In this document: positions 18,428-25,980 of the stretch, piece by piece
How positions within the stretch are numbered: position 1 is the first letter of the stretch
Layout of the letters: the number at the start of each line of letters is the position of its first letter
Assembly (NCBI RefSeq): GCF_030167915.1
Contig: NZ_JARGNB010000003.1
Coordinates: 372,001 to 436,000 of the forward strand
DNA length: 64,000 bases
Reading direction: 5' to 3'
Source: Aquabacterium humicola
GTDB taxonomy: Bacteria; Pseudomonadota; Gammaproteobacteria; Burkholderiales; Burkholderiaceae_C
Notes under the pieces: model-generated
Databases searched by the model: none
Told to the model about the DNA's origin: nothing
Seen by the model: only the letters and a program-made list of their open reading frames with translations
Program-made: the position numbers and the translations under genes

Positions 18428-18876
18428 CGGTCCTGGTACTGGTAGACGACGCCATCGGTGCCGGTGTGCTGCGTGCCGGTGACGTCCAGGCAGTGCGCGT
18501 TCACCGCGAAGGTCACGACGCCGGGCCCGGCCTTGTTGATCAGCACCTGGTACAGCCCGTTGCCGCCGCGCGTGCGCGTGGCCGGGCTGAAGGCCACGTC
18601 GCCGCCGACGGGATCGGTGGTGTTGGTGGCAACAGGGCCCTTGATCACCTGCGCGCTGACTGCCGGCGCGTTCGAGGTGGTGGTGCGCAGTTCGAGGAAC
18701 AGGTGGTCGGTGTCGTTGCCGCCTTCGCCGGAGCAGATGACGCCGAAGTAGTGGGTGGCGGCGGCGGCGTCGCCGAGCGTGAAGACGAAGCTGTGGGCGC
18801 CGGCGGCGGTCGTGAGGGCCGCGGTCGACACGGCCAGCGCGGCGCGGCGCAGTGCGCGGGGCATCGGGGAGTTCAT
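18424..18876 (-). CDS. Secreted hypothetical protein
   Basis: A 150-residue protein with a signal peptide (RRAALAVSTAALTTAAGA) and a mature part starting HSFVFTLGDAAAATHYFGVI. It contains two Cys (CSGEGG and HCLDVTG), which could form a disulphide, and has a beta-rich, Thr/Gly/Asn-rich composition. I do not recognise the family. The stop overlaps the DUF4266 start and the YcnI-like gene lies 16 bp upstream, so it is part of the same secreted-protein operon. Confidence 0.7.
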   Translation of the reverse strand: MNSPMPRALRRAALAVSTAALTTAAGAHSFVFTLGDAAAATHYFGVICSGEGGNDTDHLFLELRTTTSNAPAVSAQVIKGPVATNTTDPVGGDVAFSPATRTRGGNGLYQVLINKAGPGVVTFAVNAHCLDVTGTQHTGTDGVVYQYQDR

Positions 18877-18892
18877 CGTCGGGGCCTCGCGT

Positions 18893-19591
18893 TCAGTTCA
18901 GGTAGCCGTCGAGCTTCAGGTTGGCGTCGACGTCCTCGGCCGATGGCGACACCGTGAAGGTGTAGCCCGCGCCGCAGCTGGCCGGCAGCGGGTTCTTCGC
19001 CAGGTCGCGGTTGAAGGTCAGCGAGGCCGGCGAGCCGATGCCGTCGACGTTCGGATCGGCGTACTTCGCGGTCAGCGCGGGGATCCACAGGTTGCGCAGG
19101 CCGTTGCGCTGGCAGATGTCGGCGATCGCCACCCGCACCACCAGCTTGCTGGCGCAGGAGTCGGCCGGGAAGGTGATGCCGGCGGTGCGGAACGGCACCA
19201 GGCCGTGCAGGCTCGGGTCCAGCGAACCTTCGCTGCCTTCGAAGCCGATGACCTGGCCGGCGGCGTTGAGCTTCTCCCGCTGCCGGCTGAAGATGTCCTT
19301 GCTCTGGATGAGCTGCGCGATGTTGGCGAAGCTGGTGAGCGAGACCACCGCCGGGTTGCCCGAGACGGTGCCGGTGGTGCTGTAGACCGGCCGCACCGTC
19401 GGGAACAGCACGCTCTGCGCGATCACCGGCAGCCTGGTGCCGTCGGCCGCGGTGCAGCCGTGGCCGATGACGATGTGGTTGTAGGTGGTCTGGCCTTCGG
19501 CGGCCTGGACCTGGATGGTGGTGTGCGCCAGCAGCGGCGTCGCAAGGCTCGCGCAGGCCAGCGCGGCCGCGAGGCGGAGAACGGGGTTCAT
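18893..19591 (-). CDS. Secreted YcnI-like (DUF1775-type) protein, possible copper association
   Basis: A 232-residue exported protein: signal peptide (LAAALACASLATPLLA), then mature N-terminal His (HTTIQVQAAEGQTTYNHIVI) and a GHGCTAADG motif. The mature N-terminal His plus a Y...HGC motif recalls YcnI/DUF1775 domains, which bind copper through the N-terminal His, but the later sequence diverges from classical YcnI. AGGA lies upstream of the ATG at 19591. The neighbouring DUF2946-like gene supports a copper link by context only. Confidence 0.5.
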   Translation of the reverse strand: MNPVLRLAAALACASLATPLLAHTTIQVQAAEGQTTYNHIVIGHGCTAADGTRLPVIAQSVLFPTVRPVYSTTGTVSGNPAVVSLTSFANIAQLIQSKDIFSRQREKLNAAGQVIGFEGSEGSLDPSLHGLVPFRTAGITFPADSCASKLVVRVAIADICQRNGLRNLWIPALTAKYADPNVDGIGSPASLTFNRDLAKNPLPASCGAGYTFTVSPSAEDVDANLKLDGYLN

Positions 19592-19689
19592 CGGAAATTC
19601 CTGATGTCTGAGCGTGAGTGCCCGCGAACGGGCCGCTCGGTGCAAGGCCGGCCGTGCGCGGGGCGCAGGCTGCGGCGTCGTCGGGACGA

Positions 19690-20085
19690 TCAGGCGGACA
19701 GGGGTGGCGCGTGCAGGCGCGCGACGAGCCAGCGCTGGTGCGCGTCGATCGGGGCCGGCGCGGGCGGGGCGATACGTTCGGTGCGCGCCGCGCCCGGCGC
19801 ATGCAGCGCGACGGCCGACGCATCCACCGGCGCCGGGCCGGCCACCAGCGCGCCGAGCGCGCAGGCGTCCGATGCGCCGTGGGCGGCGGCCGGTGCGGAA
19901 TCATGGTCGCCGAGCGCCACCGTGCGCACGCCGTACACCGAACACACGCTGGCCATCGACACGTCCTGCCGGCTGGCGGCCAGGCTGGCCAGCATCGGCA
20001 CCGCCGCCTTCAGGACCAGCACCCCGACCAGCAGCATCAGCCACGCGGCAGCGGCGGGCGATGTGCGGGCGGACGGTCGGTGCAT
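19690..20085 (-). CDS. DUF2946-like small membrane protein
   Basis: A 131-residue protein with one N-terminal membrane segment (AAAAWLMLLVGVLVLKAAVPM), then Cys and His residues (SVCSVYG, GDHDSAP, HGASDACALGAL) spaced as in DUF2946 proteins, and a His-containing end. DUF2946 genes usually sit with copper uptake or resistance genes. It is likely the first gene of the minus-strand secreted cluster; the 98-bp gap to the YcnI-like gene shows no clear promoter. Confidence 0.55.
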   Translation of the reverse strand: MHRPSARTSPAAAAWLMLLVGVLVLKAAVPMLASLAASRQDVSMASVCSVYGVRTVALGDHDSAPAAAHGASDACALGALVAGPAPVDASAVALHAPGAARTERIAPPAPAPIDAHQRWLVARLHAPPLSA

Positions 20086-20118
20086 GGCGGGCGGGATCTT
20101 ACCGGGCGCGAGGCCCGA

Positions 20119-20916
20119 TCACTGCACCATGGCCGGCGCCAGGTAACGCTGCACGAAGCCGGCCAGCCCGCCGACATCGGGAATCTGCACGTCGCGGCGA
20201 CCCTTCTCGGCGAAGGCGATCAGGCCTTCGCGGGCCAGGCGCGACAGCGCGCGGCTGACGGATTCGAGCGTCATGCCCAGGAAGTTGCCGATCTCGGCAC
20301 GCGTCATGCGCAGCGTGATCTGGTCGGTGCGCATGCCGCGCTGCTCCAGCGCTTCGGCCCAGTGGCGCAGGAATTCGGCGACACGCGCGTCGGCCGGCAG
20401 CGTGCAGACCGACATCATCGAGTCGCGGTCACCGGCGATCTCGCGGCTCATCGCACCGTGAAGCAGCGCCAGCAGCGCCGGGCGCGTGGCGCAGGCGGCC
20501 AGCAGCGCGTCGTAGCGGATGACCCAGACTTCGCCGGTGTCCAGCGCGATCGCGTCGCAGCCGTAGCAGCCGGTGGCGATGCCGTCGAAACCCAGCCAGT
20601 CGCCGCGGAACTTCAGGCCCACCACCTGCTCGCGGCCGTCGGCGGCCAGATTGACGACCTTGGCGACGCCGGAATTCAGCACGTACAGCGCGCCGAAGTC
20701 GGTGCCGGCCTGGCAGATGCGGTCGCCGGCGCGCACGATGCGGCGCTGCGGCTGCAGGGCTTCGTTCAGGGTCTCCAGCATCGCGGCGATCGGCACGGCG
20801 TCGAAGCGCTCGCGGCGCGGGGCCGGGGCCCGCTCGTCACGGCCCATCGCCTGCAGGGCGGCCTGGCTGATCACGGCCTGGTGGCGGGTGGTGACGGCGG
20901 TGGCGGTGTTCAGCAT
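20119..20916 (-). CDS. FNR-type Crp/Fnr-family regulator lacking the N-terminal Fe-S cysteines
   Basis: A 265-residue Crp/Fnr regulator. The cyclic-nucleotide-binding-like barrel starts near residue 60 (RIVRAGDRICQAGTDFGALY), the dimer helix follows, and the HTH is MTRAEIGNFLGMTLESVSRA. The recognition helix keeps E--SR, the FNR signature for TTGAT-N4-ATCAA sites. The N-terminal CxxCx5C cluster and the internal Cys (C122 region) of E. coli FNR are absent, so a 4Fe-4S oxygen sensor of that type is not possible; a CYGC pair occurs at about residue 117. The start at 20916 has AGGAG upstream. It probably reads the many FNR-like boxes in this window, alone or beside a canonical FNR elsewhere. Confidence 0.85.
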   Translation of the reverse strand: MLNTATAVTTRHQAVISQAALQAMGRDERAPAPRRERFDAVPIAAMLETLNEALQPQRRIVRAGDRICQAGTDFGALYVLNSGVAKVVNLAADGREQVVGLKFRGDWLGFDGIATGCYGCDAIALDTGEVWVIRYDALLAACATRPALLALLHGAMSREIAGDRDSMMSVCTLPADARVAEFLRHWAEALEQRGMRTDQITLRMTRAEIGNFLGMTLESVSRALSRLAREGLIAFAEKGRRDVQIPDVGGLAGFVQRYLAPAMVQ

Positions 20917-21076
20917 GTCGGGCTCCTGGGGACTCTGTCGGGGTGGAACGGGGTCGTTCGTCGATGGAGTCACTGTAGGAAGCGGCGGGCAACGGCCGAT
21001 CAATGCCCGATGTCGCTCGGAAACGCTGTGTGAACACACGGTATCGTCAACGTAACAGCACGCGGCAGGCGGCTGC

Positions 21077-21118
21077 TTGCGCCACGTCAAGCGCGCCCAT
21101 CGGGTCGCCCCCTAGCCT
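21077..21118 (+). promoter_or_regulatory. FNR-like class II promoter of the Pat-type gene
   Basis: TTGCG-CCAC-GTCAA (21077-21090; 7/10 match to TTGAT-N4-ATCAA) is followed 32 bp centre-to-centre by TAGCCT (21113-21118). The ATG at 21127 begins 8 nt after the -10 with no Shine-Dalgarno, so the transcript is predicted to be leaderless. Confidence 0.55.
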
Positions 21119-21126
21119 TGCGTTCC

Positions 21127-23799
21127 ATGAGCATTCGCAACCTCGAACCCCTGTTCGCGCCCGCCTCGGTGGCCCTGATCGGTGCCACCGACCGCCCCGG
21201 CAGCGTCGGCGCCACCGTCTGGCGCAACCTGCGCGAAGGCGGCCTGCGCGGCCCGCTGTGGCCGGTCAACCCGTCGCGGCGGGAATTGGACGGCGTGCCG
21301 GTGTTTCCGTCGGTCGAGGCGCTGCCGCAGGCCCCGGCGCTGGCGGTGGTCTGCACGCCGCCGGCCACCGTGCCGGGCGTGATCGCCGAGCTGGCGCGGC
21401 GCGGCACCCGCGCGGCGATCGTGATGACCGCCGGGCTCGACGCGACCCAGAAGCAGGCGATGCTCGACGCGGCGCGGCCGGCGCTGCTGCGGGTGCTGGG
21501 CCCGAACGGGCTCGGGCTGCTGGCGCCGCATGCCGGCCTGAACGCCAGCTTCGCCCATGCCGGCGCGCTGCCGGGCGAACTGGCCTTCGTGTCGCAGTCC
21601 GGCGCGCTGGTCACCGCGGTGCTTGACTGGACGCGCTCGCGCGGCATCGGCCTGTCCTGCATGGTGTCGCTGGGCGAGCAGGCCGACGTCGACGTCGGCG
21701 ACCTGCTCGACTACCTGGCCAGCGACGGGCGCACCCGCGCCATCCTGCTGTACGTGGAATCGATCGCCGATGCGCGCAAGTTCATGTCGGCCGCGCGCTC
21801 GGCGGCACGCAACAAGCCGGTCATCGTCGTCAAGGCCGGCCGCTCCAGCGACGGCGCGGCCGCCGCGGCCTCGCACACCGGTGCGCTGGCCGGTGCCGAC
21901 GCGGTGATCGACGCGGCGATCCGCCGCGCCGGCCTGCTGCGCGTGGACACGCTGGCCGAGCTGTTCACCGCCGCCGAGACGCTGGCCCGCTTCCGCGACA
22001 ACCGCGACGAGGCGCTGACCATCGTCACCAATGGCGGCGGCGCCGGCGTGATGGCGGCCGACGCCGCCGGCAGTGCCGGCATCCCGCTGGCGCCGCTGGG
22101 CGACGCGGTGCGGGCGCGGCTGGACGCCGTGCTGCCGGCCAACTGGTCGCGCCGCAACCCGGTCGACCTGATCGGCGACGCCCCGGTCGAGCGCTACACC
22201 GCGGCGCTGCAGGCGCTGACCGACGAACCCGCCGCCGGCGCGCTGCTCTTCGTGCACGCGCCCACGGCCATCGTGCCCAGCGACGCGATCGCCCGCGCCT
22301 GCGTGCCCATCGTGCGCGCGGCGCCGCAGCGGGTGATGGCCTGCTGGCTCGGCGACGGCGCGGTGGCCGACGCGCGCCGGCAGTTCGAAGCCGCCGGCAT
22401 CGCCGACTACGCGACGCCCGAGGACGCCGTGCGCGCCTTCGGCCTGCTGCGCACCTGGCGACGCAACCAGGCCCTGCTGACGGAAGCGCCGCCTGCGCTG
22501 CCGGAAGGGCCGGCGCCGGACGTCGCCGCCGCCCGCGCGGTGATCGCCGCCGCGGTCGCCGACGGCCGCACGCTGCTGGCCGAGCACGAGGCCAAGGCGG
22601 TGCTGGCGGCCTTCGGCATCCCGGTGCTGCCCACGCGCGCGCTGGGCCCGGACGTCGACGCTTTGGTCGACGCGGCCGGCGCCATCGGTTATCCGGTGGT
22701 GCTGAAGATCCGCTCGCGCGACATCAGCCACAAGTCCGACGTCGGCGGCGTGGCGCTGGACATCGGCGATGCGGACGCGCTGCGCCGCGCCGCCGCGCGC
22801 ATGCAGGCCGCGGTGCAGAAGGCGCAGCCGCAGGCGCGCATCGACGGCTTCACGCTGCAGCCGATGCTGCGCCGGCCGCGCGCGCACGAGCTGATCTGCG
22901 GCGCCTCGGTCGACCCGGTGTTCGGCCCGGTGCTGCTGTTCGGCGCCGGCGGCACCGCGGTGGAGGTGCTGGCCGACAGCGCGCTCGCGCTGCCGCCGCT
23001 GAACCGGCCCCTGGCGCGCGCACTGATGGAGCGCACCCGCATCGCGCGGCTGCTGGCCGGCTGGCGCGACCGCCCGGCCGCCGCGCGCGACGCGGTGGCC
23101 GACGTGATGGTGGCGCTGTCGCAGCTCGTCGCCGAGCTCGACACCGTGGCCGAGCTCGACATCAACCCGCTGATCGCCGACGAGCACGGCGTGGTCGCGC
23201 TCGATGCGCGCATCCGCATCGATGCCAGGGCGCCGGCCGGCCGCGCGCACTTCGCGATCCTGCCCTACCCGGGCGAGCTGGCCGAGCAGGTGGTCTGGCA
23301 GGGACGGCGCGTGCGCCTGCGCCCGGTGCGGCCCGAGGACGAGGCGCGCCACCGCGAGTTCCTGGCCACGCTGGCGCCGGAGGACCTGCGGCTGCGCTTC
23401 TTCAGCAGCCGCCGCGAGCTGCCGCGCAGCGAGCTCGCACGGCTGGTGCAGATCGACTACGCGCGCGAGATCGCCTTCGTCGCCGAAGACCTCGACGGCG
23501 GCGCCGCCGAGCCGCTGCTGGGCATCGCGCACGCGGTGTGCGACCCGGACAACGTCGAGGCCGAGTTCGCGCTGATCGTGCGATCGGACCTGCAGCGCCG
23601 GGGGCTCGGCCGGCTGCTGCTGGACAAGCTGCGGCGCACGCTGTGCGCGCGTGGCACGCAGCGGCTGGTCGGGCACGTGCTGCGCGAGAACCGCAACATG
23701 TGCTCGCTGGCGCTGGCTTGCGGCCTGTCGGCCGAGACGCCGGACCCCGCCCAGCCCCGCGACGCTTCGCTGCGTTTCGTCGGCGCGCTGCAGGGCTGA
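21127..23799 (+). CDS. NDP-forming acyl-CoA synthetase fused to GNAT acetyltransferase (Pat-type protein lysine acetyltransferase)
   Basis: An 890-residue multidomain protein. CoA-binding Rossmann domain (residues ~1-130; FAPASVALIGATDRPGSVGA), succinyl-CoA-ligase-like domain (~150-460; VSQSGALVTAVLDW, with HTGALAGADA), ATP-grasp domain (~480-715; GYPVVLKIRSRDISHKSDVG and FGPVLLFGAGGTAVEV), then a GNAT domain (~725-890; RLRPVRPEDEARHREFL and LGRLLLDKLRR). Pat/PatZ proteins with this plan acetylate lysines, classically to inactivate acetyl-CoA synthetase. ATG 21127 is chosen because a TTG-start extension adds only three residues. The promoter carries an FNR-like box. Confidence 0.87.
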   Translation: MSIRNLEPLFAPASVALIGATDRPGSVGATVWRNLREGGLRGPLWPVNPSRRELDGVPVFPSVEALPQAPALAVVCTPPATVPGVIAELARRGTRAAIVMTAGLDATQKQAMLDAARPALLRVLGPNGLGLLAPHAGLNASFAHAGALPGELAFVSQSGALVTAVLDWTRSRGIGLSCMVSLGEQADVDVGDLLDYLASDGRTRAILLYVESIADARKFMSAARSAARNKPVIVVKAGRSSDGAAAAASHTGALAGADAVIDAAIRRAGLLRVDTLAELFTAAETLARFRDNRDEALTIVTNGGGAGVMAADAAGSAGIPLAPLGDAVRARLDAVLPANWSRRNPVDLIGDAPVERYTAALQALTDEPAAGALLFVHAPTAIVPSDAIARACVPIVRAAPQRVMACWLGDGAVADARRQFEAAGIADYATPEDAVRAFGLLRTWRRNQALLTEAPPALPEGPAPDVAAARAVIAAAVADGRTLLAEHEAKAVLAAFGIPVLPTRALGPDVDALVDAAGAIGYPVVLKIRSRDISHKSDVGGVALDIGDADALRRAAARMQAAVQKAQPQARIDGFTLQPMLRRPRAHELICGASVDPVFGPVLLFGAGGTAVEVLADSALALPPLNRPLARALMERTRIARLLAGWRDRPAAARDAVADVMVALSQLVAELDTVAELDINPLIADEHGVVALDARIRIDARAPAGRAHFAILPYPGELAEQVVWQGRRVRLRPVRPEDEARHREFLATLAPEDLRLRFFSSRRELPRSELARLVQIDYAREIAFVAEDLDGGAAEPLLGIAHAVCDPDNVEAEFALIVRSDLQRRGLGRLLLDKLRRTLCARGTQRLVGHVLRENRNMCSLALACGLSAETPDPAQPRDASLRFVGALQG

Positions 23800-23820
23800 T
23801 CGGTCGCGGGCGTGGCCCTC

Positions 23821-23914
23821 GGCGCACCCGCGCCGCGCCCATCCGGCGCACCCGTGGAGCGCCCATCCGGCGCACCCGCGGAGCGCCATCCGGCGCACTG
23901 CGCCGAGCCAATCC
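23821..23914. repeat. Four imperfect tandem copies of a 23-24 bp GC-rich unit
   Basis: Units of the form GGCGCACCCGnGGAGCGCCCATCC start at 23821, 23845, 23869 and 23892; the first three are close and the fourth is degenerate. They lie in the 184-bp gap between the Pat-type gene and the copper-binding protein gene. There are no spacers of constant length, so this is not a CRISPR; it is a simple minisatellite-like array. Confidence 0.7.
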
Positions 23915-23983
23915 GATGCCCGGGCGCCGAGCAGGCACCGGCCTTGCCCGGAGGCCATCGTCCTCGACGAAAGGAGCGACACC

Positions 23984-24370
23984 ATGGCCCACGAACTCCA
24001 CGACACCTGCATAGAAGCCTGCGATTCCTGCGCGTCCGCCTGCAACCACTGCGCGGCCGCCTGCCTGGCCGAACCCGACGTGCAGGCGATGGCCCGCTGC
24101 ATCCGCCTGGACCTGGACTGCGCGGCGATGTGCCAGCTGGCCGCTGCCGCGATGCAGCGCGGCAGCGAGCTCGCGCCGCAGATCTGCGGCTGGTGCGCCG
24201 AGCTGTGCGATGCCTGCGGCACCGAGTGCATGAAGCACGCGCACGAGCACTGCCAGCGCTGCGCCACGGCCTGCAAGGCCTGCGCCGACGAATGCCGGCG
24301 CATGCCGCAGATGGCTCCCGCCGACGTGCCTGCGCGGGTCGGCGGCGACCTCAGCCGCGCTGCGCACTGA
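23984..24370 (+). CDS. Four-helix-bundle Cys-rich copper-storage protein (Csp-like)
   Basis: A 128-residue cytosolic-type protein with no signal peptide and about 19 Cys in CxxxC/CxxC patterns on helices (CIEACDSCASACNHCAAACL, CAAMC, CGWCAELCDACGTEC, CQRCATACKACADEC). This is the pattern of Csp3-like four-helix-bundle copper-storage proteins, whose inward-facing Cys bind many Cu(I). AAGGAG at 23971-23976 sets the start. The 3' end overlaps the convergent DUF6064 gene by 20 bp. It fits the other copper-linked genes at 15.6-20 kb. Confidence 0.88.
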   Translation: MAHELHDTCIEACDSCASACNHCAAACLAEPDVQAMARCIRLDLDCAAMCQLAAAAMQRGSELAPQICGWCAELCDACGTECMKHAHEHCQRCATACKACADECRRMPQMAPADVPARVGGDLSRAAH

Positions 24371-25007
24371 CGCTACCGCGTCGGTCACGCGTCCGCAGCA
24401 GGGCCAGCGCAAGCACGCCGCTGGCCAGCAGCACCCCGTCCTGCGGAACGGCGAGCAGGAAGGCCGCACTGCCGCCGATCAAAGACCACGCGACCGGCAC
24501 GACCAGCACCCACCACGGCACCGCGCCGATGGTGAGCAGCAGCAGGCCGAAGGTGAAGAGCGTCAGCGGGCACGGGGTGATGCCGAACATCGGCAGCGCG
24601 GGATAGGCATGCCCGGTCCACAACCCGATCAGCGGATACAGCACGAGCGCGTAGACGACCAGCGCAACGCCGACCCAGGCGGTGGGCGTCGACGGCCTGG
24701 CGAACCGGAGGCGGTCATGCACGACCGCAGCCTGCACGAAGAGCACGGCCTGCAGCATGAACAGGGCCGCGAACAGCAGGGCCGCGCGGTTGATCGACGA
24801 GAAGTACAGCCCGTGGTAGACCAGGCCCGTCCAGCCCCACAGGAGGGCCAGGACCCCGCCCACGGCGCGGTTCGCGTGCCTGCCGCCGCGGGCCAGCGCG
24901 GCGAGCGCCACCAGGCCCAGCAGGTAGGCCAGGGCCTGCACCGGCCACACGGCGGTGTTGTAGCTGGCGAAGACGTCGAAGAACTGCGCCCGGGTGAAGG
25001 GCAGCAT
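24351..25007 (-). CDS. DUF6064 family membrane protein
   Basis: A 218-residue integral membrane protein with about six hydrophobic segments. It starts MLPFTRAQFFDVFASYNTAV, the typical DUF6064 opening, with VYHGLYFSSINRAA mid-protein and a conserved FGITPCPLTLFTFG block near residue 145. Function is unknown. The promoter shows an FNR-like box plus -10 (25037-25077), and GAGGAG precedes the ATG. It converges on and slightly overlaps the copper-storage gene. Confidence 0.75.
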   Translation of the reverse strand: MLPFTRAQFFDVFASYNTAVWPVQALAYLLGLVALAALARGGRHANRAVGGVLALLWGWTGLVYHGLYFSSINRAALLFAALFMLQAVLFVQAAVVHDRLRFARPSTPTAWVGVALVVYALVLYPLIGLWTGHAYPALPMFGITPCPLTLFTFGLLLLTIGAVPWWVLVVPVAWSLIGGSAAFLLAVPQDGVLLASGVLALALLRTRDRRGSVSAQRG

Positions 25008-25036
25008 GGCGGGCTCCTCGTCGAGCGTGCCCGCGC

Positions 25037-25077
25037 AGGCTAGCGCCGCCGCGGGTCGAGCGCTTGATGGCGCGCAA
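25037..25077 (-). promoter_or_regulatory. FNR-like class II promoter of the DUF6064 gene
   Basis: Reading the minus strand: TTGCG-CGCC-ATCAA (25064-25077; 8/10 match), then TAGCCT as -10 at 25037-25042, centre spacing 31 bp. The -10 hexamer is identical to that of the Pat-type promoter. The predicted leader is about 23 nt and contains a Shine-Dalgarno. Confidence 0.6.
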
Positions 25078-25115
25078 CGCGCCGACCGACAGGCCCCGGC
25101 GCCGCCGCGCCGCCG

Positions 25116-25868
25116 TCACTCGAAGGTGATGACCCGGTTCAGCCGCGCGATCACCTCGTCCGGCACCTGCTTGCTGCACATGATGTGGCGGCGCTCGCCC
25201 CGGGGCACGTCGGCGAAGCGGATCAGGTGGAACTCGCGCGCGCTCAGGCCGGCTTCCTCGACGAGGTAGGCGGCCTCCTCCTCGGCGACGAACATGAAGT
25301 CGGCGCGGTTGAAGCGCACCATCTCGACCATCGCCGAGTTCTCGCTCGTCGTGTAGATGATCGTCGGCTTCAGCCGCGCCAGCAGAGCGTCGATCGTGGG
25401 CCCGTACGAGTAGTTGTCCTTGGCGAGCACGCGCAGGCCCTTCATCGCCAGCACGTCTTCCAGCCGTGAGCCCTCGCGCACGGCCTTGAAGTCGCGGCTG
25501 GCCAGCGCCACGGTGGGCAGGTCGCGGTAGATGGCCTTCGTGAACTTCGCGTACTGCTCGCGTTCGGCGTTGCGGAACCAGCCGATGCCGCATTCCGGGC
25601 CGGCGTCGCGGCGGATGCTCATCAGCTGGCGGTTGGTCGGCACCTTGGCCCACTGGACGGCGATGCCCGCGGCCTTGAAGGCCGCCGCGGCCGGAGACCC
25701 GGTGAGGCCCGAGGCCGAGCCGTCCGCCGCCGGCACCAGGTAGGGCGGCCGGTCGTTGTAGTACAGCGTGATCGTCGGCAGCGTCTCCTGCGCCGGCGTC
25801 ACGCCCGCGCCGCACAGGCACAGCAGCATCCCGAACAGACCCGCTGCCCCGTGGCGCCGCGTCTTCAT
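25116..25868 (-). CDS. Periplasmic solute-binding protein family 3 (amino-acid-type)
   Basis: A 250-residue exported protein: signal peptide (AAGLFGMLLCLCGAGVTPAQ), then a bacterial solute-binding family 3 domain (LPTITLYYNDRPPYLVPAAD at the N-terminus, MVRFNRADFMFVAEEEAAYL near the C-terminus). No permease or ATPase is adjacent, so it may be an orphan binding protein or a signalling/enzymatic relative. ATG 25868 is chosen because it gives a proper signal peptide; an ATG at 25886 is possible. Divergent from chrB. Confidence 0.75.
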   Translation of the reverse strand: MKTRRHGAAGLFGMLLCLCGAGVTPAQETLPTITLYYNDRPPYLVPAADGSASGLTGSPAAAAFKAAGIAVQWAKVPTNRQLMSIRRDAGPECGIGWFRNAEREQYAKFTKAIYRDLPTVALASRDFKAVREGSRLEDVLAMKGLRVLAKDNYSYGPTIDALLARLKPTIIYTTSENSAMVEMVRFNRADFMFVAEEEAAYLVEEAGLSAREFHLIRFADVPRGERRHIMCSKQVPDEVIARLNRVITFE

Positions 25869-25939
25869 GGTCCGACCTCGCTGCATGACGTCGACCCGTC
25901 ACCGGCCGATTTCAGCGCTTGGCGGCCCGGCTGTAAAGA

Positions 25940-25980
25940 ATGAAATTGCTATTTCTCAAAGTGACGCATATATTTCATGC
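25940..25980 (+). promoter_or_regulatory. chrB promoter with flanking inverted repeat
   Basis: TTGCTA (25946-25951), 17 bp, TATATT (25969-25974) is a strong sigma70-type promoter in an unusually AT-rich patch. ATGAAAT (25940-25946) and ATTTCAT (25972-25978) form an inverted repeat around it, a good candidate ChrB operator. The ATG at 25981 begins 6 nt after the -10 with no Shine-Dalgarno, so the transcript is predicted to be leaderless. Confidence 0.65.

Noticed and set aside
20990-21003. TTGAT half-site in the fnr-like gene promoter (autoregulation)
   Set aside because: Only one half-site matches (the other half scores 0/5), and the nearest TACAGT -10 is 22 bp from its centre. Too weak to claim.
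23821-23914. CRISPR-like repeats
   Set aside because: Units are contiguous without spacers and no cas genes are near.
21112-24303. A 1063-codon open frame antisense to the Pat-type gene
   Set aside because: Shadow of a well-supported multidomain gene; translation is Arg/Gln/His-rich without motifs.
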